A DNA stretch of 12,208 nt from GCA-2730975 sp964576585. Its GTDB lineage: Bacteria; Verrucomicrobiota; Verrucomicrobiia; Opitutales; Seribacteraceae. The notes under the pieces were generated by a model. The model did not search any database, was not told where the DNA came from, and saw only the letters and a list, made by a program, of their open reading frames with translations. The stretch covers positions 1 through 12,208 of the forward strand of contig CAZNWO010000091.1 in NCBI GenBank assembly GCA_964576585.1, read 5' to 3'. The position numbers and the translations under genes are program-made. Position 1 is the first letter of the stretch. The number at the start of each line of letters is the position of its first letter. Below are positions 6,750 through 12,208 of the stretch, piece by piece.

Positions 6750-8123
6750 ATGCTTGAACTTGCCAACGGAATTCATTCCAAAAACTGCTCGGGGATTTCT
6801 CGGCGCAGTGCTCTCAAGGTCGGCTGGTTAGGCCTGCTAGGCCTGACTTCCGCAGACCTTTGCAGGCTTCAGGCAAATGGCGTTGCCCAAAAAAGCAACA
6901 AGTCCGTCATCCTTCTGTGGCTTGACGGTGGACCAAGTCACATGGAAACATACGACCCCAAGCCCGAGGCTCCCATCGAGTACCGTGGGCCTTGGGACGC
7001 AATAGAGACGAATGTTTCCGGAATTCGTTTTTCTGAGAAGCTTCCCCTATCAGCCAAGCACGCCGACAAGATGTGCGTGTTGCGTTCCGTCCACCATGAC
7101 AACGGGGATCATTTCGCTGCGGCCCATTGGATGCTTACCGGTCGCTTCGGCAGCAATTCTAAGGATAAGGCTCAAAAGTTTCCTTCGGTCGGTTCCTGCG
7201 TGGCTCGCGTCAAGGGAGCGAATGCCAAGGGTTTGCCCGCTTACGTCGGGCTCCCCGCGGCCGAAAGCGTATATCTCTATCCGGGCTATCAAGGTGCGGC
7301 TTACCTCGGTTCGGCTTATGATCCTTTTCAGCTCAACATGAGCCAAAAGTACCTTGCAGGTGCTTCAAAGGCCAAGATAAAGACGCCACCTGTCATGCAA
7401 AACCTTTCCGGTGAACTGTCGCGAGTCGATGGTCGCTTGGATCTTTTGGGGAATCTGGATGGTGTTCGCCGAACGTTGGACAAGTCCGGCGGCATGGAAA
7501 CTCTCGACAAGTTTAACCAACGCGCTGCAGACATGATTCTCGGCGAAAAAGCCCGGGAGGCTCTGGACCTGGAGCTTGAATCGTCCTCAAATCGAGACAG
7601 GTACGGGCGTGGCCCTTGGGGGCATTATACCTTGATGGCGCGGAGGCTCGTGGAAGCCGGGGTGTCCTTCGTCACGGTAGACATGCCGCACTGGGACAAT
7701 CACTCGAAGATCAAAACTGCTCTGGAGGCTCGGCTTCCCTATTTGGACCTCGCCGTTTCGGGGCTTTTGCAGGACTTGGCTGATCGGACTATGCTCGACG
7801 ACGTCCTTGTCGTCGTGATGGGAGAATTCGGCCGCACTCCAAAGCTCAACTCCGGTCAGCCTGGTATTCCCGTACCCGGGAGAGACCACTGGGGGCAGGC
7901 CATGAGCGTTATTCTTGCAGGTGGTGGCCTTCGTATGGGGCAACTTATTGGAGCGACCAACGAAAAGGGAGAGCATCCCGTAGAGCGTCCGCTAACTCCT
8001 GGAGACGTACTCGCCACCATTTACCATTTCCTTGGCATCGACCACGGCCAAAGTTTTCCGGACTTTGCCGGCCGTCCCGTCCCTTTGGTGGATTCGGGAA
8101 GGCCTATCAAGGAAATCATCTAA
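6750..8123 (+). CDS. DUF1501 family protein (Tat-exported), copy 1
   Basis: The 457-residue length is normal for DUF1501 (PF07394), a PVC-rich family related to the alkaline phosphatase/sulfatase fold. The N-terminus has a twin-arginine motif, S18-R-R-S-A-L-K, followed by a hydrophobic glycine-rich stretch (24-35), so export is probably by Tat, after folding. Diagnostic motifs: VILLWLDGGPSHMETYDPKP (53-72, with D59, H64 and D69 as likely metal or active-site residues), RSVHHDNGDH (112-121), VTVDMPHWDNHS (308-319), VVVMGEFGRTPK (354-365), GRDHWG (377-382), ILAGGGLRMGQLIGATN (388-404) and the C-terminal TPGDVLATIYHFLGID. The family has no proven reaction. It normally sits beside DUF1549/DUF1553 cytochrome-type genes, which are absent here. 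Its TAA overlaps the TAG of the convergent DUF1080 gene in the tetranucleotide CTAA. Confidence 0.95.
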   Translation: MLELANGIHSKNCSGISRRSALKVGWLGLLGLTSADLCRLQANGVAQKSNKSVILLWLDGGPSHMETYDPKPEAPIEYRGPWDAIETNVSGIRFSEKLPLSAKHADKMCVLRSVHHDNGDHFAAAHWMLTGRFGSNSKDKAQKFPSVGSCVARVKGANAKGLPAYVGLPAAESVYLYPGYQGAAYLGSAYDPFQLNMSQKYLAGASKAKIKTPPVMQNLSGELSRVDGRLDLLGNLDGVRRTLDKSGGMETLDKFNQRAADMILGEKAREALDLELESSSNRDRYGRGPWGHYTLMARRLVEAGVSFVTVDMPHWDNHSKIKTALEARLPYLDLAVSGLLQDLADRTMLDDVLVVVMGEFGRTPKLNSGQPGIPVPGRDHWGQAMSVILAGGGLRMGQLIGATNEKGEHPVERPLTPGDVLATIYHFLGIDHGQSFPDFAGRPVPLVDSGRPIKEII

Positions 8124-8749
8124 AGCTCGCGAGCCCGCAGGTTGCGGAAGCTTACCGTTCCGCCCTTGCCGTGGTGCTGGATGCCGAAGCGCCCCTTGAG
8201 TGACTTTTCGTGTTTCACCTCGGCGATGAGCTTCCCATTAAGGTAAGTGGTGATGTTCGGACCCTTGCAAACCACCCGAAACTTGTTCCATTCCTCGGGC
8301 TTGAAGAGGTTGCCGACCCGCTCTTTGTATTCTTTGGAGGTGCTTCCCGAGGGATATAGCCATCCGCCCATGCCGATGCCATAAACCCCGCCCGGTTTGG
8401 AACGATCGATTTCACATTGGTAGCCCCGGGGTTTGCCCTTGTCGCCCACAAGTCGAAAGCCGAGCCCGGAGTTGAAGCCCGCATAGTCGGTGGGAATCTT
8501 CACCTCGGTCTCCACTTCGAAGTTGGCCATCTTTACATCCGAAACCACCCAGACGTTGACCTTTGAGAAAAGTCGAAGTTCGCCGTCCTTCGCCTCGAAG
8601 CTCTCCACCTTTGCCCGTGGGGTCCAGCCTTTGGTCGATTTACCATCAAACAATTCTATCCATCCATCCTTCTTTGCATCCGCAACTATGTTTGAGGAAA
8701 GGATCGAGATGCTTGCGAGAAAGATGGCCGCCCTTTTTGAAATTTGCAT
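8120..8749 (-). CDS. DUF1080 / 3-keto-disaccharide hydrolase-like secreted protein
   Basis: The protein has 209 residues from ATG 8749. A GTG at 8761 is in frame, but the ATG starts directly at a Sec signal peptide (residues 1-23, ending NIVA before DAKK). The mature part is one DUF1080 domain (PF06439), a concanavalin-like beta sandwich. Motifs: WIELFDGKSTKGW (30-42), then NFEVETEVKI (76-85), NSGLGFRL (93-100), GYQCEID (109-115), W154-N-K-FRVVCKGPNITTYLNGKLIAEV (154-178) and GRFGIQHHGKGGTVSFRNLRAREL (186-209). Some members are described as 3-keto-glycoside hydrolases; others may be only carbohydrate-binding, so activity is inferred. It lies 51 bp downstream of the second DUF1501 gene on the same strand, so they are probably cotranscribed. 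The stop shares four bases with the stop of the convergent DUF1501 copy 1, which leaves no room for a terminator between them. Confidence 0.92.
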   Translation of the reverse strand: MQISKRAAIFLASISILSSNIVADAKKDGWIELFDGKSTKGWTPRAKVESFEAKDGELRLFSKVNVWVVSDVKMANFEVETEVKIPTDYAGFNSGLGFRLVGDKGKPRGYQCEIDRSKPGGVYGIGMGGWLYPSGSTSKEYKERVGNLFKPEEWNKFRVVCKGPNITTYLNGKLIAEVKHEKSLKGRFGIQHHGKGGTVSFRNLRAREL

Positions 8750-8800
8750 GGAACGTATCACGATTCGTATTGCTGATTAAGGCAAATGCCGAAAACGGCT

Positions 8801-10207
8801 TCAGACGATTTCCGAGATCGGTTGACCGTGCTCGAGAATGAAGCGTGGTCTGCCTCGGTGATCCTCATAGGTGGAATCCAGCGGAATTCCAAAGTGATGA
8901 TAAATGGTTGCAGCCAAGTCGCCGGGCGTTACCGGCCTTTCCTTTATTTCTCCACCGTCGCTTGATGTGGAGCCAATTACCTGGCCGTGACGAAAGCCAC
9001 CTCCCGCAATTGTCATCGATGCTACAGATGGCCAGTGATTCCTCCCGTCCGGACTGTCTTGGGTCCCCATTTGAGGGTTTCTTCCGAACTCACCCATTGC
9101 GATGACGAGTACGTCGTCCAGCATCCCGCGCTCGTCCAAGTCGGTGAGAAGGGTGGTGAAGAGATGGTCAAATATCGGCAAGAGAGGCTTCAGACCGCTG
9201 ACGATTCCACCATAGGGCGGAAACTTGTCTCCATGGGTATCCCAAGTGCCCGAGGCCGAGTGATTGCTAAGGTCTATCGTTACGTACGCGACTCCGGACT
9301 CAACTAACCTTCTAGCCATGAGGGCCTTCTGCGCCCATGGGTGATCACCGTAACGCTCTATTACCTTTTTCGGCTCCAAGGAAAGGTCGAAGGCTTTTCG
9401 CGCCTTTTCTCCGGTGATGAGGTCGAAGGCCTGTTGTCCAAACTGGTCGAATGCCGACATGTCGCCATCTTGATCCAAGTGCCTGCGAACGCTTTCAAGC
9501 TTGCTCGACAGCGCTTTCCGATTGTCCAGCCTATCGACTGACAAGCCTTTCGAAATTTTGAAGAGCTTTGCGGCATCGTCCCCTACGAGCGGGTCAAATT
9601 CCTTGCCCAGCCAGCCGCCCCATGCGAAATGTGTCCTGTCCTTGAGGTTCAGCACCACGTTGGCAGGCAGTTCGGGATGGTTGGGCCCATGAAACTTTCT
9701 AACTATGGAACCGATGGCAGGATACATCTTGCCTTCCTTGTTAACCCTCGGCCCGGCCGCAAGGTTCCCGGTCTGCATGACTTGGTTTGGCTGATGGTTG
9801 CTTCCACGGCAATCGACGGAACGAATGATGGTGAACTTGTCCGTTAACTTTGCATATTTCGGAAGGTGTTCGCAGACCCTTATGCCCGGATGAGTGGTCG
9901 GAATGGTGTCGAAGGGGCCGCGATTGTTGTCAGGTTGGAGGGGTTTGGGGTCGAGCGTGTCTATGTGACTGGGCCCACCGCACATCCAGAGCAAGATCAC
10001 CGACTTGTTGCTGCCTATGGCTCGACCGTTCTTTGTCGCCTTGTCGCGAGCCCGCAGCAATTCAGGTAGGGTTAGGCCTGCGATTCCAGCCATTCCGGCT
10101 TTGATCATGCCCCTGCGGTCCACCACTGCCAGTCCTTCGCGTTCAGTGCCGTGGAAGCCTGTAAACGCGTGACCGCTTTTATGCATTTCCATGTGTGGAT
10201 TTGCCAT
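8801..10207 (-). CDS. DUF1501 family protein (Tat-type N-terminus), copy 2
   Basis: The protein has 468 residues from ATG 10207. The N-terminus carries D30-R-R-G-M-I-K followed by AGMAGIAGLTLPELL, a Tat-type signal with a longer n-region than copy 1. Motifs: VILLWMCGGPSHIDTLDPKP (70-89), IIRSVDCRGSNHQPNQ (127-142), WDTHGDKFPPYG (322-333), VIAMGEFGRNPQ (368-379), GRNHWP (388-393), IAGGGFRHGQVIGSTS (400-415) and VTPGDLAATIYHHFGI (426-441). Compared with copy 1 it has C77 where copy 1 has D59, and a fuller WDTHGD segment where copy 1 has only MPHWDNH. The two are therefore divergent paralogs, not a recent duplication, and may differ in substrate. No DUF1549/DUF1553 partner is adjacent. It is probably cotranscribed with the DUF1080 gene that follows 51 bp downstream. 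The start lacks a Shine-Dalgarno site. Confidence 0.95.
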   Translation of the reverse strand: MANPHMEMHKSGHAFTGFHGTEREGLAVVDRRGMIKAGMAGIAGLTLPELLRARDKATKNGRAIGSNKSVILLWMCGGPSHIDTLDPKPLQPDNNRGPFDTIPTTHPGIRVCEHLPKYAKLTDKFTIIRSVDCRGSNHQPNQVMQTGNLAAGPRVNKEGKMYPAIGSIVRKFHGPNHPELPANVVLNLKDRTHFAWGGWLGKEFDPLVGDDAAKLFKISKGLSVDRLDNRKALSSKLESVRRHLDQDGDMSAFDQFGQQAFDLITGEKARKAFDLSLEPKKVIERYGDHPWAQKALMARRLVESGVAYVTIDLSNHSASGTWDTHGDKFPPYGGIVSGLKPLLPIFDHLFTTLLTDLDERGMLDDVLVIAMGEFGRNPQMGTQDSPDGRNHWPSVASMTIAGGGFRHGQVIGSTSSDGGEIKERPVTPGDLAATIYHHFGIPLDSTYEDHRGRPRFILEHGQPISEIV

Positions 10208-10375
10208 TGCTTAAATTAAGTGGATTCGTTCTTCCATTGCAACCCCTCAATGTCTCATGTTGGAGAATTACATCTTGTACCGATTGGGATGTTTTGACTC
10301 CTGCTATGCGTCGAAAGAAAAATTGAAAACTCTTCTGATTGACGAATTGCTGCTCTACAGGACAATGCCTTGGTT
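10208..10375. promoter_or_regulatory. Divergent intergenic region between DUF1501 copy 2 and ThuA-like gene
   Basis: These 168 bp should hold two outward promoters. On the plus strand TTGACT (10294-10299) and TTGACG (10339-10344) could be -35 elements. The latter is 16 bp before GACAAT (10361-10366), which would start the mRNA almost at the ATG (10376). On the minus strand a TTGCAA lies about 17 bp before TTAATT, again very close to the start at 10207. All are partial matches. No coding, RNA or repeat signal is visible. Confidence 0.3.
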
Positions 10376-11248
10376 ATGAAAAAATTCTACCTCTTCTTTC
10401 TATCGCTTCTTTATTCTCTGCCAAGCATTTCGTTTGCAGTGACCAAGGAGGCCAAGGTCGTTTTCATCTCGGGCAAGCCCAGTCACGGTCGGATGTCTCA
10501 CGAGCATCGGGCGGGCAACATGATTCTTGCGGACAGGTTGAACAAGTCGGGCCTACCCGTGAAAGCGGTTCTTGTACCGCACTACGGTTACCCCAAGAAC
10601 GAGAGCATATTAGAGGACGCCTCCTCCATCGTCATTTTCTGCACGGGTCATGGAGGGCATGTCCTCAACCCCAAGCTTAAGGAGTTCGACGCCATGATGA
10701 AGAAAGGCGTGGGTGTGGTCATGATTCACTGGGCAACTGAAGCGGTGAAAGGACCCCCGGGTGAAAAATTCCTTGAATGGATGGGGGGGTTCTGCGACCT
10801 CAACTGGTCCGTGAACCCGCACTGGACGCCGAATTTCAAGCCAAGAAAGCATCCCATCTGGAACGGAGTGAAGCCCTTTTCCGTGAACGACGAATGGTAC
10901 TACCACATGCGCTTCGTGGATGGTCTCAAGAACGTCACGCCTATCCTAACGGACGTACCGCCCGCCTCAACTCTCCGTCGCAGGGACGGTGCCCGCAGTG
11001 GCAACCCCACCGTACGCAAGGCCGTTGCCGATGGCGAGACACAGCACGTGGCTTGGGCTTTCGAGCGCAAGGACGGTGGCCGAGGCTTCGGATTCACGGG
11101 CGGACACGTCCACAAGAACTGGAAGGACGACAATTACCGTGGCATCATGCTCAACGCCATTCTTTGGACCGCCAAGGTCAAGATTCCCGAGGGAGGCGTT
11201 CAGTCCGAAACTCCTTCGGACAAGGAAATCACCTCAAACCTGGATTGA
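10376..11248 (+). CDS. ThuA-like domain protein, secreted
   Basis: The protein has 290 residues from ATG 10376. A TTG two codons upstream is in frame, but MKK followed by FYLFFLSLLYSLPSISFA is a classic Sec signal peptide, cut near A21. The mature protein is a ThuA-like domain (PF06283), with a class I glutamine-amidotransferase-like fold: KVVFISGKPSHGRMSHEHRAG (27-47), SSIVIFCTGHGGH (83-95), GVGVVMIHWATEA (111-123), HPIWNGVKPFSVNDEWYYHMRF (159-180) and GRGFGFTGGHVHKNW (235-249), ending with LNAILWTAKVKIPEGGV. The amidotransferase Cys is not apparent: the strand-turn has C89-T-G-H instead. ThuA proteins are linked to trehalose and 3-keto-sugar metabolism in rhizobia, but secreted PVC members are uncharacterised. 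It is followed after 22 bp by the DapA-family gene, so the two probably form an operon. Confidence 0.92.
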   Translation: MKKFYLFFLSLLYSLPSISFAVTKEAKVVFISGKPSHGRMSHEHRAGNMILADRLNKSGLPVKAVLVPHYGYPKNESILEDASSIVIFCTGHGGHVLNPKLKEFDAMMKKGVGVVMIHWATEAVKGPPGEKFLEWMGGFCDLNWSVNPHWTPNFKPRKHPIWNGVKPFSVNDEWYYHMRFVDGLKNVTPILTDVPPASTLRRRDGARSGNPTVRKAVADGETQHVAWAFERKDGGRGFGFTGGHVHKNWKDDNYRGIMLNAILWTAKVKIPEGGVQSETPSDKEITSNLD

Positions 11249-11270
11249 ACAGCTTCTTCTCCTTCATGCA

Positions 11271-12208
11271 ATGAACACAAAAATTTATCGCGGGGTGATT
11301 CCCGCCCTTATGACGCCCTGCGATGCATCGGGCGAACCTGATCACGACGCCCTTGTGGCCAAGGCAAAAGACCTCATGGGACGAGGTATGAGCGCTGTGG
11401 TCTATTGTGGTTCCATGGGGGACTGGCCTCTTCTCACCGATGCCCAACGCCAAGCCGGCGTGGCTCGGCTAGTGGAGGCAGGCGTTCCGGTAGTGGTTGG
11501 CACGGGAGCCCAAAACCCGAAACTGGCCGCCGCCCATGCCGCCCATGCCAAGAAGGTTGGAGCGGCCGGACTAATGGTTATACCTCGTGTTCTTTCCCGC
11601 GGAACTTCTTCCGCCGCCCAACGGCACCATTTCGCCGGGATTCTTGCTGCCGGGGACGGACTTCCATCCATAATATACAATAGCCCTTACTACGGCTTTG
11701 AGACCCGAGCCGAGTTGTTTTTTGATCTCCACGCCGAGTTTCCTCACCTCATAGGCTTCAAGGAGTTTGGTGGCTCGGACTCACTCAGCTACGCCGCCGA
11801 ACATATTACCAGCGGCAACCCAGATCTCGCTCTCCTCGTGGGTGTGGACACCCAAGTCTTCCATGGATACGTAAACTGCGGAGCCGTTGGCGCCATTACG
11901 GGTATTGGCAACGTCTTGCCGGACGAAATCCTTCACTACGCCCAACTTTGCAGGGCGGCAACCGAAGGTGATCCGCAGGCACGCAGCCTAGCTAGGGAAT
12001 TGGAGCAAGCCCTGCTCGTCCTCTCCACCTTTGACGAAGGTCCCGACCTCGTCCTCCACTACAAGTATATGCTCACGCTACGAGGCGATTCGGCATACGA
12101 ACGTCACTTCAACGGAACCGACCAACTCTCCCCCGCCCAAAGAGGCTTCGCCGAGGACAGTCTAAACCAGTTCACCGCATGGTGGAATGCTTGGCCCGGG
12201 AAGGAATA
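11271..12208 (+). CDS. DapA/NAL-family lyase, probable 1-pyrroline-4-hydroxy-2-carboxylate deaminase (runs to window edge)
   Basis: From ATG 11271 the frame is open for 312 codons to the last bases, which are GAA followed by TA, so the stop is probably TAA or TAG completed just outside. The cytoplasmic TIM-barrel shows DHDPS-superfamily landmarks: GVIPALMTP (8-16), YCGSMGDWPLL (45-55, the GTTGE-like loop), VVVGTGA (74-80), Y136-N-S-P (catalytic Tyr) and GFKEFGG (162-168, Schiff-base K164). Downstream segments VGVDTQVFHGYVNCGAVGAITGIGN (190-214), FDEGPDLVLHYKYM (254-267) and the WW...WPG tail match, from memory, the hydroxyproline-pathway deaminase branch (LhpC/HypD type), which makes 2-oxoglutarate semialdehyde. 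True dihydrodipicolinate synthase or N-acetylneuraminate lyase is less likely. It is probably cotranscribed with the ThuA-like gene. A racemase, dehydrogenase or semialdehyde dehydrogenase downstream would support the pathway. Confidence 0.85.
   Translation, partial: MNTKIYRGVIPALMTPCDASGEPDHDALVAKAKDLMGRGMSAVVYCGSMGDWPLLTDAQRQAGVARLVEAGVPVVVGTGAQNPKLAAAHAAHAKKVGAAGLMVIPRVLSRGTSSAAQRHHFAGILAAGDGLPSIIYNSPYYGFETRAELFFDLHAEFPHLIGFKEFGGSDSLSYAAEHITSGNPDLALLVGVDTQVFHGYVNCGAVGAITGIGNVLPDEILHYAQLCRAATEGDPQARSLARELEQALLVLSTFDEGPDLVLHYKYMLTLRGDSAYERHFNGTDQLSPAQRGFAEDSLNQFTAWWNAWPGKE

Noticed and set aside
8788..8799. Stem GCCG-AAAA-CGGC between the second DUF1501 gene and the DUF1080 gene, considered as a terminator
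   Set aside because: Only 4 base pairs and no U tract on the minus strand; more likely chance within an operon spacer.
8801..10207. Idea that the two DUF1501 genes are a recent duplication forming a large inverted repeat
   Set aside because: The proteins align only at family motifs and differ in length, signal region and key residues; the DNA shows no long inverted repeat.
10777..11274. Plus-strand open frame of 165 codons overlapping the ThuA-like gene in another frame
   Set aside because: The ThuA frame contains all family motifs; the alternative frame is basic, low in hydrophobics and has no coherent domain.
1..12208. Mobile element, prophage, CRISPR or defence island
   Set aside because: No transposase, integrase, terminal repeats, tRNA-linked att site, direct repeat arrays or nuclease/ATPase/methylase motifs are seen on either strand.

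Overview
The window looks like chromosomal DNA from a PVC-superphylum bacterium, most likely Verrucomicrobiota (Planctomycetota is the alternative). The evidence is the gene content: two DUF1501 proteins, a DUF1080 protein, a ThuA-like protein, a secreted formylglycine-type sulfatase, a protein built of nine 32-residue W..[DE]P.AA..W repeats, and small secreted proteins of families I know mainly from this group. Almost none of the starts has a Shine-Dalgarno sequence at normal spacing. I see no tRNA, rRNA, CRISPR array, transposase, integrase or phage gene.

Layout. Positions 17-421 hold a small AhpD/CMD-family gene (minus) divergent from a small secreted conserved protein (plus, 421-867). Positions 970-2322 (plus) encode the membrane-anchored repeat protein. 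Positions 2330-2543 (minus) hold what looks like a decayed, frameshifted gene for a small cysteine-rich YHS-like protein. Positions 2650-4089 (plus) encode a secreted sulfatase. It converges on a minus-strand two-gene operon: a predicted seven-bladed propeller protein (6682-5384), then, through a GTGA start/stop overlap, a secreted protein that reads like a Gfo/Idh/MocA-fold protein without the usual glycine-rich dinucleotide motif (5387-4140). Divergent from that operon is a Tat-exported DUF1501 protein (6750-8123). Its stop overlaps, tail to tail, the stop of a DUF1080 gene (8749-8120), which lies downstream of a second DUF1501 gene (10207-8801). Divergent from that gene is a plus-strand pair: ThuA-like (10376-11248) and a DapA/NAL-family lyase (11271 to the window edge) that most resembles 1-pyrroline-4-hydroxy-2-carboxylate deaminase.

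How the parts may work together (inference). Nine of the eleven intact genes carry an export signal or N-terminal anchor, so the region mainly encodes envelope or periplasmic proteins. Sulfatase, DUF1080 (3-keto-glycoside hydrolase-like), ThuA-like and a Gfo/Idh-like protein together suggest processing of sulfated or oxidised glycans. No transporter, TonB-dependent receptor, sigma/anti-sigma pair or DUF1549/DUF1553 cytochrome gene lies inside the window to confirm a dedicated locus. The best candidates for undescribed biology are the coupled propeller plus Gfo/Idh-like pair, the 32-residue repeat protein and the broken YHS-like gene.
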